Assembly: GCA_021234155.1 (NCBI GenBank) | Contig: JAJEKV010000046.1 | Coordinates: 4,799,665 to 4,863,664 of the forward strand | Reading direction: 5' to 3' | Length of the DNA stretch: 64,000 nt | DNA from: Isoetes taiwanensis | Lineage: Eukaryota > Streptophyta > Lycopodiopsida > Isoetales > Isoetaceae | In this document: positions 11,847 through 23,387 of the stretch, one piece after another | How positions within the stretch are numbered: the stretch's first letter is position 1 | How the letters are laid out: every line of letters starts with the position of its first letter | Notes under the pieces: model-generated | What the model was told of the DNA's origin: nothing | The model's input: the letters and a program-made list of their open reading frames with translations, nothing else | The model's database searches: none | Program-made: the position numbers and the translations under genes

Positions 11847-12168
11847 GGGTAAAAGCATGTTAGGGTGTACCACTTTTGGAACCTGCAAAAGTACATACAC
11901 TAGGTACTTCTGAACTGGGTACTTTCTCATTTTTCTTTTCATTAAAACTAATACAAAAATCCAAAATAAAAGTCAAGGACATGGTAATATTCAAAGTTAA
12001 GATAAAGATAATGCTATCGGAGATCAATATATATATAAAAAGTTCTAAAACATACCTTATATTGAGATATTATACAGGTACCCAGTACCCAGTCCTGGCT
12101 ACCTTTTTAGGTACCTTTTTAGTCACTAAATAATACTTTTTAAGGGACACCCTAACATGCTTTTACCC
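11847..12168. mobile_element. MITE, copy 2, 22-bp perfect inverted repeats and TCAT duplication
   Basis: Starts GGGTAAAAGCATGTTAGG(GTGT) and ends with its exact reverse complement, a 22-bp perfect terminal inverted repeat. TCAT flanks both sides (11843-11846, 12169-12172). Copy B at 21451-21470 reads CCAATCATTTTAG, the undisturbed target with a single TCAT. The element is 322 bp, AT-rich and non-coding. Family relatives: copy 1 at 6580-6891. A 4-bp duplication does not suit hAT (8), Mutator (9), Harbinger (3) or mariner (TA); Sola, Academ and Ginger are possible. Confidence 0.92.
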
Positions 12169-12420
12169 TCATTTTAGAATTTTAGGTGCTGAGCTCTTTT
12201 GCCTTTTGCAAAACTATACATTACATTCTAGCATTGTGTTTCTTAACTTGCACATGATCACCATCCTAAATTCGTGGGTGAAAATATGTCAAAGCTTATA
12301 AAGGATGCAATCTAAAACATAGAATTACAGGATTAAAAATTCAAATGGTATTCAGCTCATAGAGTATTCATAGGATTAGTTCAATTTTTCAAATTTGAAT
12401 ATCCAAATAAAGAAACTTGC

Positions 12421-13974
12421 TTGCGATGCGGAGTAGCTAATGCTTTATCATTGACGACTTGCTTTATATTATTGGAACAAGAAAACAAAGCGAGTAAAAG
12501 TAAGTTGCCTTGCACATCTATTCGTGCATTGTGTATCATTTCATTAGTTGTTTTCGTGAATAGTAGAATTTGTGGACCAATGCCTAGTAGAGAGCGACTA
12601 GCTAGTTTAACCGAGGAACGTAGGGAAAGAATGAGACAAAGAGCAAGAATGATATGCTACACAGATTGAAGAGAAAAGAGAAAAGAAGGGATAACGTTTT
12701 GCAAATTTAAATGAAGAGGATAGGAATATAGTACGAAAGAAAAAGGGAGCTTTATAGACAACAATTGTCTAGGCCAATAGAAGATATGCAAATAGAAGAT
12801 AGGAACATGGGGTCTAGTGAATTGAATTAGGACTTGACCATTATTGTAGACAGAGGTTCCCAGAATCTTAATAAAAAGATTGTTGTAGATGCGACGAGAT
12901 TAGGCACCACGCAGGGTCCAGAACAAAGACACTCAATTCATTGGCAAGCTTGTGCACGACGTATGAGTTTGGCAATAAATCTAACTTACATGATGTGCAC
13001 GTGGAATAAGAGGTGTACCAATTGCCAGATCCCACTACTTAACGTTGAGCAAGAGGATTTTGTTGTAATAATGGGAGATGACAATTGCCACGATTACCCC
13101 CTTTATCCCCAGCATTAAATAACCTGTACAACACGCTCGATTTCGATACAGAAGCCAGAAAGGTGAATAAATTATTTTACTTTAGTGTGCTCGTAGTTGA
13201 CAGTGGATTTATAAACCTGAATTTTCCACCATCCGTTATGATTACGGGTCGCACATACCATCGTCTACTTCCTACGACAGAGATTGGAAATCCTACACCT
13301 TGGTACATCTATGACGAGTTACAATGCTACATGCAGGTGCGAAATCAGAGGGTGCCATTCCAATGGATTGCATATCGGTTCAATCCTTGACCAGATAAAT
13401 CCATTTATTCGAAATCTCCGGACTATTGGTAGCTATAGCATGCCATTAGCATACATAACAATTGAAGGGGCGGTTGCAAGCGATGAGATTGCGGCCATTG
13501 CCGAAGTCAATAACACGGCCGACATTACGCCTCGAATCGCTGGTTTCTGGGTATAAAACCAAGGGGAACCAATCTTTAGGAGCATTCTTGATCCTATGTA
13601 TGAACCACTTCAATACCCCCTGTTTTACCCACATGGTACATTAGGCTAAGGAACTTAAATGAGTATAATCTTATGCAATTGCAATGGTGCAGGGCGAGGT
13701 TGCTGCATGAGGATCGATTCCTCCAACTAGGCCGCCTATGTGGGGAGTACTTGGTAGACATGTACTCGAGGGTGAAGGATGCTCGGTTAAATTACCCGAA
13801 TGCCGATATACAAAAGGGGAGGATACAATATGATGAGGATTATTCCAAGCGGGAATGATGACCAGAATGACATAATCTTATCTGCATCATTCTTGGGATG
13901 CAAAAGATGGTGTTCTGTACAAATAGCGGATGCATTAACACTCTCAAGGGCAAAAGGTCATCCTACACTAATAT
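12421..13974 (+). pseudogene. Helitron Rep, N-terminal half, copy A
   Basis: Fragments of a Helitron replication initiator spread over at least five frames. From 12580 (ATG): 'MPSRERLASLTEERRERMRQ'; then 'IHWQACARRMS', 'LPPLSPALNNLYNTLDFDTE', 'ARKVNKLFYFSVL', 'MQVRNQRVPFQWIAYRFNP', 'LRTIGSYSMPLAYITIEGA', 'DITPRIAGFWV'. The Helitron_like_N segment is at 13673-13858 ('RARLLHEDRFLQLGRLCGEY', 'LVDMYSRVKDARLNYPNAD') and 'ILSASFLGCKRWCSVQIADA' follows. It stops at 'LSRAKGHPTL', where the intact protein would continue with the HUH nuclease core. That core is found instead at 46.2 kb. Several stops and frameshifts make it non-functional; similar lesions occur in copy B. Confidence 0.9.
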
Positions 13975-14091
13975 ATAGCAAAATAACAAAGGGGTTCCAG
14001 AGGGATTTGATATGGATGTAAAAAAAAACAACTTCTGAAACCATAGACCATAAATCCCTAAAACAATTGAATGGGTTGTTATAAAAAAAAA
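13975..14091 (+). repeat. tRNA-like repeat, 3' module only
   Basis: Begins (A)TAGCAAAATAAC directly after the Rep codons for HPTL, includes the GGATGTAAAA A-run, then ACTTCTGAAACCATAGACC and GAATGGGTTGTTATAAAA. This is the first part of the 445-bp unit described at 23388. It is cut at the A-run, where unrelated DNA (ACTAGCAAAAGGCAC) begins. Confidence 0.85.
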
Positions 14092-14092
14092 A

Positions 14093-16258
14093 ACTAGCAA
14101 AAGGCACACCAGAAGGCTTTGGCAAGGTTTTATTTAGCTAGGCATATTAGAACTTCTACTGAAGGCACTTAATAACAATAAAAGGCACTAGTAGAAGTTA
14201 TTTCTATCAAAATCATTTTGGGCTCCCTTCTTTCAATTGTAGTATTGCATGCCTTGGAACTGCAAAATGCTAGTTTCTGAAGGATGCTTTGGCACTGATC
14301 AGACTTCATATATTCCCTTATAGAATATGGGCATCCATAAAACAAAGTTGGCACATCATGTTTTTTGATAAAGACACAATTTATATGATTCAAAGTGATC
14401 GTTAGAACATTGCTCACAAAATGTTTATCCAATGAAACATATACAAACTAGACCATATGAATAAAATTTGTCTTTATTCCTCTAACTTAGAGCTAGATGT
14501 ATCTCGTCATAATGTACCTTTTCACAAAACGTGATGATGTTCTATAGCCAAAAGACAATAATTTACCATCAATTTCTTGAAAGGATCAACAGTTGATCAG
14601 ATCAGAGGCTGCATTACTTGTAACTCAATGTAACAAAACGTCAAACATTAAGCAAATATAAAGGTGCAAAAGTTATAGTATCAAAAATCACGAATTGGAA
14701 TTAAGTAACAAGCTACAACCATAAAATGAAAACACTAAAGGTGAAAACACTGAATGGTACTAATGTTTCACCCCATGATCCTTATCCAGGGGGCTGATAT
14801 TTGTTTATAGTTCATTGTCACAAATGCCAAATTACATTTGCTTCATTCCTTTTGCTTTTTCTGGCAATCTAAGATATCACGTGAAAACGGAAGTGCCAGC
14901 TCCATATCAAATCATAAATAGTGTTTCAGTCAATTTGCTTGTATCATGCTCTAGCTTCTCTCCTCTGTACATAAATCCTTGCATGCAAACTGCTTGAACA
15001 CATCACCAAGAATATTGCAAAAGGAACAAAGCATGCATTTCTTCCAAAGGCAACATGCTATTGCTATACATGTCACAGGCCAGATTCAAATTTAGATCAT
15101 ATAGCTGAGTAGTTTGTTCTTAAAAGCATGATACTTGCAGTTGTTTGTTGAAGGTTCACCGTCACAAACAATCAAAGTCTCTAATGTGTTGTCACACTCC
15201 TTTTCTTCTGGTATTCAACCTACTATTCAATACTATAAGCATGTTAACGTATAGAATTAAACAAGAATGGCCATGAATGAAGCTTAGCTACATTGTATGA
15301 ATAACTCTCTTACCTAGTTATTTTCTAGATTCGGTGAAAGGGTGATAGAAGTCTCTCTCTAATTGAAGTCATTTGCTTTAGAGGTATCAAACAAAAGATT
15401 GGAAATTTCATCACATTGTTATAGAGCACTTGAAGTTGAATGCCTCCACCTCAATTCCAGGTCACAGAAATAGCTCTTAACTCATTTGCAATTTTAGGGG
15501 CAATTTGGGGCATCAACTTCCTGAACTAAAAATTTTCAAAAATAGCAAGGGCAGATTTAAGGTAGCACTGTAAAACACAGAGGTCATCCACCAACCTTGG
15601 CACAAACTTACATTCTTATCAATGAAATCTTCCCAAAATTGCACCGTAGCTTTGCCATAAGAATCCTTTGGAAATAAACAAAGAGATGTCTGGCCAAACA
15701 TCGTTTAGTAATGAGGGATTCACATATAGGCTTATCATTGTGAATAAGGACATTAAGCTTTCTATGGACGAAATTAGAAGCAAGAAAAAGCTATCTCTTC
15801 TTGTGAAAATCTTCCTTAAAGTGGTGTATTGGATTCATTTAAAAGCAAGGGCTATCTATGGCCTCATCTTGACCACCGCCATCGTAATGTCTTGAGCTAT
15901 AAAAAAGGACAGATACAGCGGGATCAAGACCAAACAATCTGCTACTAGAGCCCCAACTACTGGCATTGTACGATATTGTGCAATTAACCCAAAAGAAAAC
16001 TTGTAAGAAAGTTTAGCCATAGATTATGAAAAGAGAGCAAAAGAGAGATAGAGGATAAGTTGTTTTACAAGAATTTGAAGCGAGTTCTGAAGATCCAAAG
16101 TCAGGCCCATTGCTCGCACAATGATTTATGTATTTTCGCCCTATGAGATGCTTGATCTGAGAACCATCATTTACCATAGCCAGTGTCTTTCAACAATCTT
16201 CAACATACAAAATAAAAAATAAATACTTCAAGCCGGTTGCAAATTATGAATAAAGACT
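14093..16258. other. Intergenic; left end of an ACTAGCAAAAGGCAC element
   Basis: The first 40 bases (ACTAGCAAAAGGCACACC, AGAAGGCTTTGGCAAGG) match 27583-27620 and, more loosely, 8194. I could not find the matching right end downstream. The rest is AT-rich with no recognised gene; short frames at 14169-14432 and 15513-15895 show no domain. Confidence 0.5.
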
Positions 16259-17245
16259 TTGGCAGCTGGAGATATTTGCAGTAATCTATGTCGTCCTTCA
16301 AAACTGGAAATCTCATTTAACTTGGTAAATGGTTCTATTCTACCAGAGCTTGCCAACTGCATAGAAATGTTCTATCTAGATTTGAGCAACAACCTTCTTG
16401 CAGGCAATTTCCCACAAGAGATGTATAGTTTTAAAAATTAGAAACACTAAACCTTATAGGGAATAGATTAGCAAACGAAATCTCAAGCTTTATTTTTGCC
16501 TTGCAATCTCTTGTAGAGGTGAGGATAGGAGATAACAAACTGGAAGGATCCATATCTCGACAAATTAAACACCTAAATTTAAAGATGCTTAACATAAGCT
16601 ACAATACGCTGACTGGGAATATACCAGCAGAACTAGGCATCCCGATTTCACTTGAACAAATGCGCTTGTCACATAACAAATTAGGTGGTCACATTCTAGA
16701 CATCTTGTCTAACATGATAAAGCTGATATGTAGATGTCTCATATAACAATTTATCAAGAGATGTTCCCGAGTCATGAGAAAGGTTCCTAATTTCCTATCC
16801 TCTATCATTTGCTGGCAATCAAACGTTGTGCACTTCAAATATATCCTGCACTACAAATACATCAGAAACTTTATCAGGCAAAAAGGGTTTCAAAAACACA
16901 TTTTTGCTGGGATGATTCTTGGAGCTATTGCACTTTTTTTTGTCTAATCACCATCTGGTGTCAGAAAGGCAAATCAAGAGTCTTCCTTATCACTGGCTCC
17001 AGAAAACTGTCTGCAGCAGAAGTATTGCATGCCATAGAGAACTTAACTAATGAAAATATTGTAGGAAAAGGTGCACATGGAATAGTATACAAAGTCATTA
17101 GCAGATCTGGACAAGAACTTGCAGTAAGAAAACTGGAGCTATCAAGAGCAGGAGCAACATTTGAAAGGGAGTTAGAAGACCTGAGAGGTGCAGGCACTGC
17201 GATTGCCCTAGCAATTAGGATACGGATTTCCCATATGAATCTAAC
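16259..17245 (+). pseudogene. LRR receptor-like kinase (PEPR-like), broken and truncated
   Basis: Leucine-rich repeats: 'LPELANCIEMFYLDLSNNLL', 'LQSLVEVRIGDNKLEGSI', 'LNLKMLNISYNTLTGNIPAE', 'LEQMRLSHNKLGGHI'. A transmembrane-like 'FAGMILGAIALFF' follows near 16900, then a kinase start: 'LSAAEVLHAIENLTNENI', glycine loop 'VGKGAHGIVYKV', then 'GQELAVRKLELSRAGATFE'. Arg occupies the usual AVK lysine position. The kinase ends about 60 residues in, before HRD and DFG. At least three frame changes and several stops. Plant LRR-XI kinases of this type sense peptides; the GAHGIVY loop recalls PEPR1, but the subfamily is inference. Confidence 0.85.
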
Positions 17246-17459
17246 CATGTACGAATTGTAGTTCTATGAGTATTAGCTCCAGTAACAAAATTGAGTATTT
17301 TAAGCCCAGTTACGGGGTTGTAGACATGCATCCGTTGCTGGGATGATCTCAGATTTGCCGATGTAACAAAATGGGTTGGAAAATCTAAGCTGGTCATAAG
17401 AACGCTACTCTAGGCTAGAGCAGAAAAAAATTTAACCCACAAAAAGAGAGAGCTGGCTT

Positions 17460-17835
17460 ACGTTTTTTTCTTCGATAATAGTGGCTTGGTATCCTCAACA
17501 TCATCGGATTTGTGAGTATTCTGAGGTTTTTTCTGCTTCATAGTGCTGCTGGCACAATCATAAGATTCGCCGTCTGTAGCATCGCTGAAGGAAGAGGAAT
17601 CTGAAGAATTTGGAGCTGGAGGCGGGGAATCCTTGGGTGCATCATGGAAATCGAATTGGGGCTTGGAAGGGCAATCGAGATTTTGAGGGAGGAAATTGGG
17701 GATATGCCAAGGAAATTCGTTTGCTGGGGTCTGGGCAATCTGGTGGGGATGGCCCAATTCAGAAAATATGGCGTCGGATTCGGCGAACTGCTCAAATGGG
17801 AAGCTCCAAGATTTGGCGGGCTACGGGATCGTCAT
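17460..17835 (-). pseudogene. Unidentified first exon with splice donor and one stop
   Basis: On the minus strand an ATG near 17835 starts 'MTIP', a TAG follows, then an uninterrupted frame: 'PAKSWSFPFEQFAESDAIFS', 'ELGHPHQIAQTPANEFPW', 'DAPKDSPPPAPNSSDSSSFS', 'DATDGESYDCASSTMKQ', ending 'KPLLSKKK' at a GTAAGCC donor near 17459. Pro/Ser-rich acidic composition suggests a disordered N-terminus of a regulatory protein. I do not recognise the family. Without the stop it would be a normal first exon; the next exon would lie to the left and was not found. If ATG use begins downstream, the gene might still be live. Confidence 0.45.
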
Positions 17836-17864
17836 AGCGGGAAGTCTAGAGGCCTCTGCCTGCC

Positions 17865-18056
17865 AAGGGACCGCTTCTCTTCCCATCTCCGTGCCCATTT
17901 TTTACCAATTTCTAATTTCCCTGGCCTTAGATTTGCAAATCTAGAGATCCGATGGTGCAAAATAAGACACATCAGATTTTGATGACATGGAAATTACACG
18001 TGGATAGGCTAGAATTTGAGGAAAGGTTGTAGGCCCGGTAGGGCTGGAGTGCTAAA
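17865..18056 (+). repeat. A-tailed dispersed repeat, copy 1
   Basis: Matches 33690-33935: CATCTCCGT, AATTTCTAATTTCC, ACACGTGGATAGGCTAGAAT, TAGGCCCGGTAGGGCTGG, TGTGCT, then an A-run (with GAGTGCT here). The shared 3' end followed by A suggests a retroposed sequence on the plus strand. Read on the minus strand it would lie just upstream of the unidentified exon. Confidence 0.75.
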
Positions 18057-18798
18057 AAAAAAAAACATAGATTCAAGATAAAGAATAATCATATTAGCTC
18101 ACTGGATATATTGGTTAAGGTAGACTTATTAGGACATTGAGTTATTTTGATAGAGGTTTGAGCCCCCGTATTTCATATTCTAAAATCTTGGCAAAGCCGT
18201 ATAGAGATTCTATATTCCCTCAAAACCTTAGGCAAAATCGTATTTCATATTTCACAATTATAGGCGCCCCCAATCATAAATGACTATAAGCGAAATGAGA
18301 GGTGACCAGAGGCCCCAACATACGATCTGGGTTGTAGGATCGACAAATTCGACGACTGTGGTAGTTTAGGGTGCACCTCGTTTAGAATATGTAGCAAAAT
18401 AACAGGGGTTCCAGGGGGATCTGATATGGATGTAAAAAAAAAAAAAACAATTCCTGAAACGATAGACCATATATCCCTAAAACAATTGAATGGATTGTTA
18501 TAAAAAAGAACATAGATTCAAGATAAAGAATAATCACATTAGCTCATTGGATATATTGGTTAAGGTAGTGTTATTAGGACATTGAGTTATTTTGATAGAG
18601 GTTCGAGCCCCCGTATTTTATATTCTAAAATCTTAGGCAAAGCCGTATAGAGGTTCGATATTCCCTTAAAACCTTAGGCGAAATCGTATTTCATATTTCA
18701 CAATCATAGGCGCCCCCAATCATGAATGACTATAAGTGAAACGAGAGGTGCCCAAAGGCCCTAACATACGATCTGGGAATCCGACGACGGTGGTAGTT
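18057..18798 (+). repeat. tRNA-like repeat array, two units
   Basis: Two consecutive units of the family described at 23388, spaced about 443 bp (anchor GGTTAAGGTAG at 18112 and 18555). The first starts at the A-run that ends the preceding repeat; the second is cut at GCACCTCGTTT, where unrelated sequence begins. Both keep the TAGCTCAYTGG and GGTTYGAGCCC motifs. Confidence 0.9.
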
Positions 18799-19602
18799 CA
18801 GGGTGCACCTCGTTTGAAAGAGGAAAGTTTTTAGGGAAATACAAACTTGACCACTAGAGATCAGCTCTAGCAAAATCACAAATTTAAGAGGTCGACAAGG
18901 CTTAAGAATTGGCTAGAGCAGGGTATTTGGGAATTCACCAAACGAATTGAAGATATCTCAGATCAATCAATTCCTCACGAGAAGTAATGCAAGAGCTTAA
19001 TCTAGGACATAGAATAAGGAATTGGTTTTGGGCTGAGCCGGCTGCTGTAGATTTGCTAGAGCTGAAGTTGAATTGCAGGAACCAAATCGGCCACTGCAGT
19101 CGATGTCTTGGGCAGATCCGTTTGTTGCTTTTAAGTTACTGTAGCAGCCCGATGTGTCCAAGATGTTAGATAATGGTGTACCATTGTCGCCCCCTTGTGC
19201 CGCAGATCCCTACTGTCGCCAATGTTGTCTCGAATGCAGAAATCGCCCTTATATAGACGCTTAAACCTTTTAGAGGTCCTCCCTTTTCTTCTATCTTCGA
19301 CCCGCTACAGATAATATTAAAGTCCATTGTCTTGACATATATAATGGCTATACTTTTGATGTCGAGGCATTCATCTCGACCGTCAATAAATAAGGTGCAC
19401 ACTCCACCGTCAAATATTTGAGGGCTGCCATCCGGATCCAAGAATTCATGCGATCTGCTTCAGCCAAGCTGTTTGAATCAGTTGGTCATCTTATCTTCTT
19501 AAGCAAGATATCTGAATCTGATGCTTTCATCGCCATCTGCTTTCGTCATTGTTTGACAGATGGGCATTTTAGACCCATTGTTTAGTGTTGCGTCGCCTTT
19601 CT
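18799..19602 (-). other. No gene; possible LTR-retrotransposon leader on minus strand
   Basis: On the minus strand TCTATATAAGGG (near 19250) is followed by CATTCGAGACAACA and then TTGGCGACAGTAGGGATC. That order (TATA box, LTR end, TTGGCGAC primer-site-like sequence) is typical of plant Ty3-type elements. The second LTR, polypurine tract and gag-pol are not visible, so this is at most a fragment. Confidence 0.35.
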
Positions 19603-19676
19603 AATACTATATAAGGCGAGCTAATCTACTGTGGAATTTTGTGCAGTTTTGGCGCTATTCTAGCTTCAGTTTCAGG
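19603..19676 (+). promoter_or_regulatory. Possible TATA promoter, leader exon and splice donor
   Basis: CTATATAAGG near 19605, about 30 bp of likely transcription start region, then a leader ending TTTCAG|GTAAGG near 19674. No coding exon downstream on the plus strand can be joined to it; copy B of the duplication starts about 110 bases later. Motif evidence only. Confidence 0.3.
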
Positions 19677-19974
19677 TAAGGCTTTCTGAACTCCTGGCTT
19701 TGGTTTTCTGCATTGTTGAATGATGTATAATGCCCTAAATTTAGAAGTTAAATCTCTGATAAAAATATTATAAGATTGCTTTAGATTCAGTTCTGAGCTC
19801 TGCCCTTATTCCGCCCTCAGTTTGGATGGGAAAATCTCGCGGGACTTGGAACGTTCTAGCTAATGCTTGAAGAGTGAAAATATTTAGCAGAGAAAAATCG
19901 GAATCCCTGCTCTGCCTTGGCTGCCCTACAACTGCATCCGCCCTGGAGTTTTGGCTTAGAAGTCAGTGCTTTTC

Positions 19975-20547
19975 CTTTTCCTTTACCACTGCTTTCCCTT
20001 TGAGCAATGCCTGTTGCTGCTCGATTAACCTTCTTATATCAGACAAATAGTTAGCCAAAGGCAATGGCTCGGAGTTAGCACAGTGGGCCTTTGGTTGTTT
20101 TTTAATGTCTTTATAAGGTGAGTAGTCGAACATTGAACATATTGCCTCCATCCGGTGTGTATGTACCCGACCTTTGTCGGAAGCAATTTTGTTTCCAGCA
20201 GCAATTAGCAAAATTTGGGCAATATAAATACTACCCACAAGAGCAATGCTTGCTGCTCGATTAACCTCCTTTAGATCATTTTAGGATGAATAATGCTAAG
20301 ATTGAGTGAAGGAAAAAATACCCAATGAGGATTGCTGAGGAAACTGCAAGGCCACTGCAGAAAAAACAGAGTTTTAAAATTAAAGAGATTTAAAATATAA
20401 GGGGCCTGGAACTTACGTAAATGCCTTGGAATCTCTCCAGCTAGCTTTCAAGGCATCGTTCGAAATGTATTGTCTTGCTGTGACCATGAGGACCAGGGGC
20501 AGAATGGAGAAAGCCAACCCCAAAATACGAAGGAAAAGGTTGCATTA
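19975..20547 (-). pseudogene. CASP-like membrane protein remnant, copy B
   Basis: Paralogue of the copy A remnant. The exon 20417-20547 reads 'NLFLRILGLAFSILPLVLM' then 'VTARQYISNDALKASWRDSK' with a GTAAGT donor. After the acceptor at 20355 comes 'GLAVSSAILIGYFFLHSILA', then a TGA. A later frame gives 'IALVGSIYIAQILLIAAGN', a third hydrophobic helix, and 'RMEAICSMFDYSPYKDI', which resembles the final extracellular loop of CASPL proteins. The frame break between helices 2 and 3 is shared with copy A, so the gene was dead before duplication. Confidence in the family is moderate. Confidence 0.5.
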
Positions 20548-20987
20548 ATGCAGACATTTTGCCTTTTTTCACACTGCGGTATTGCTGTGGCACCACCAAC
20601 TCTGTCTCTGCAGCTCTTCATTTTGGCCTTTGCCTTCTCCTCTCTACAAATTGCTTCTTCTTCTCTATAGAATTGCACTTACAACAACATATCCTTTCTG
20701 TCAACTAAAAAGCTTTACATGTCCAACAGCCCCCCCATGGTTCTTTTCACACTAGCTCGCCCTCAACATTTTTCATCCTTATTTTTTTTTTTGTTCACTT
20801 TAAAAAGAAAGGAAAATAAAACTGGGGCAGCATTTGTATATCACCATGGTTACCTACTATAACTAGATATTACTTTTTTCGTCATAACGATTATAAGTAG
20901 ATATACTATATATATAAAAAGAAAAACATATTTAACTTCAATATAATCTCTAGTTTGTACAGTTAATTTTGTCTATCAGTCATAGAC

Positions 20988-21114
20988 ACAACATTAATAT
21001 TGCTCTACTAGTCTATGTCCTACAACTACTAAATACAAAAACACAACCCCTCAACATTAATATTGCTCTACTAGTCTTTTCCCTACAACTACTAAATACA
21101 AATACACAACCCCT
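20988..21114. repeat. 64-bp tandem duplication (copy B version)
   Basis: Same repeated ACATTAATATTGCTCTACTA and ACTACTAAATACAAA pair as at 11369-11495. Confidence 0.85.
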
Positions 21115-21459
21115 GACTTATCCATGCATAAAGTTCCTCAACATTCAAAAAGCAATAAAGTTTCCACCAGCAATTGTTTTTCCTTCTTTTCTGACTTTTT
21201 CTAACCTCTTCGTTACTCGCCACAATCACTAGGGTGATTGTTCTATGTCTACAACTAGATCAAAGCTGAAGTTCGATAACAAAGTTATTGGATATTTGTT
21301 TGCCATCATCAACCTTAATAACGTACAAATAACTGTACAAGCATGCAAAATTACACTAGACTTCAATGTGTAGATCATGTGCCAGACGTACAAGAGCGGC
21401 AATAGCCTAGGGCTCGGCATGCAAGGAGCAGACGCTTTTCAATCACATTATCTCTCCAA

Positions 21460-21463
21460 TCAT
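21460..21463. other. Empty target site of the MITE (single TCAT)
   Basis: Copy B reads CTCCAATCATTTTAG without interruption. At the same place copy A has TCAT, 322 bp of element, TCAT. This fixes the element boundaries and the 4-bp duplication. Confidence 0.92.
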
Positions 21464-21819
21464 TTTAGAATTTTAGGTGCTGAACTCTTTTGCCTTTTGC
21501 GAAACTATACATTACATTCTAGCATTGTGTTTCTTAACTTGCACATGATCACCATCCTAAATTCGTGGGTGAAAATATGTCAAAGCTTATAAAGGATGCA
21601 ATCTAAAACATAGAATTACAGGATTAAAATTCAAATGTTATTCAGCTCATAGAGTATTTATAGGATTATTTCAATTTTTCAAATTTGATCATACAAATAA
21701 AGAAACTTGCTTGTTGCATATTTTGCCAAAATTTCAATTTGAAGTTCCAAACTAAAGACAAACCACATGCAAAAGGAGTAAAAAGGTATCTTCTTATGTG
21801 TGCAGAATATTGCGATGCG

Positions 21820-23387
21820 GAGTAGCTAATGCTTTATCATTGACGACTTGCTTTATTATTGAAACAAGAAAACAAAGCGAATAAAAGTAAGTTGCCTTGC
21901 ACATCTATTCGTGCATTGTGTATCATTTCATTAGTTGTTTTCGTGAATAGTAGAATTTGTGGACCAATGCCTAGTAGAGAGCGACTAGCTAATTTATCTG
22001 AGGAACGTAGGGAAAGAATGAGACAAAGAGCAAGAGAATGCTATGCTAAACGGATTGAAGAAGAAAAAGAAAAGAAGGGATAACATTTTGCAAATTTAAA
22101 TGAAGAGGATAGGAATAGAGTACGAGAGAAAAATCGAGCTTTATAGACAACAATTGTCTAGGCCAATAGAAGATATGCAAATAGAAGATAGGAACATAGG
22201 GTCTACTAAATTGAATAAGGACTTGACCATTATTGTAGATAGAGATTCCCAGAATCTTAATAAAAAGATTGTTGTAGATGCGACGAGATTAGGTGCCACG
22301 CAGGGTCCAGAACAAAGACACTCAATTCATTGGCAAGCTTGTGCATGACGTATGAGTTTGGGAATAAATCTAACTTACATGATGTGCACGTGGAATAAGA
22401 GGTGTACCAATTGCCAGATCCCACTACTTAACGTTGAGCAAGAGGGTTTTGTTGTGATAATGGGAGATGACAATTGCCACAATTACCCCCTTTATCTCCA
22501 GCATTAAATAACCTGTACAACACGCTCGATTTTGATACAGAAGCTAGAAAGGTGAATAAATTATTTTACTTTAGTGTGCTCAGAGTTGACAGTGGATTTG
22601 TAGACCTGAATTTTCCACCATCCATTATGATTACGGGTCGCACATACCATCGTCTACTTCATACGACAGAGATTGGAAATCCTACACATTGGTACATCTA
22701 TGATGAGTCACAACGCTACATGCAGGTGCGAAATCAGGGGGTGCCATTCCAATGGATTGCATATCGGTTCAATCCTTGATCAGATAAATCCATTTATTCG
22801 AAATCTCCGAACTATTGGTAGCTTGAGCATGCCATTAGCATACATAACAATTGAAGGGGCGGTTGAAAGCGATGAGATTGCGGCCATTGCCGAAGTCAAT
22901 AACACGGCCGACATTATGCCTCGAATCGCTGGTTTCTGGGTATAAAATCAAGGGGAATCAATCTTTAGGAGCATTCTTGATCCTATGTGTGAACCACTTC
23001 AATATCCCATGTTTTACCCACATGGCACATTAGGCTAAGGAACTGAAATGAGTACAATCTTATGCAATTGCAATGATGCAGGGCGAGGTTGCTGCATGAG
23101 GATCGATTCCTCCAACTGGGCCGCCTATGTGGGGAGTACTTGGTAGACATGTACTCGAGGGTGGAGGATGCTCGGTTAAATTACTTCAGAACGCCAGCCT
23201 TCTGAAATAAACAGGAGGATACAATATGATGAGGATTATTCGGAGCGGGAATGATGACCAGAATGACATAATCTATTCTATTCTATTCTATTATCTGCAT
23301 CATTCTTGGGATGCAAAAGATGGTGTTCTGTACAAATAGCGGATGCATTAACACTCTCAAGGGCAAACGGTCGTCCTACATTAATAT
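21820..23387 (+). pseudogene. Helitron Rep, N-terminal half, copy B
   Basis: Same protein as at 12421. From ATG 21967: 'MPSRERLANLSEERRERMRQ' and 'RARECYAKRIEEEKEKKG', longer and better kept than in A, then 'RQQLSRPIEDMQIED', 'LNKKIVVDATRLGATQGPEQ', 'LSPALNNLYNTLDFDTEARK', 'MQVRNQGVPFQWIAYRFNP', 'AYITIEGAVESDEIAAIAEV', 'RARLLHEDRFLQLGRLCGEY', 'LVDMYSRVEDARLNY'. It ends 'GRPTLI' at base 23387, where the 445-bp repeat starts. Local damage: a short ACTTCAGAACGCC insertion and a CTATT microsatellite near 23277. The Rep nuclease core and helicase are absent here. Confidence 0.9.

Larger units (their letters stand above)
7060..14091. repeat. Segmental duplication, copy A
   Basis: From TCAGTTATGAGCTCTGCCC near 7060 to the A-run near 14091 this matches 19786-23500 with only occasional substitutions and short indels by eye. 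Copy A is longer because it carries a 3.1 kb segment (8194-11294) and a 322-bp MITE (11847-12168) absent from copy B; it lacks about 95 bp found in B near 21715-21810. Both copies end in the same repeat module and A-run, then diverge. Confidence 0.92.
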
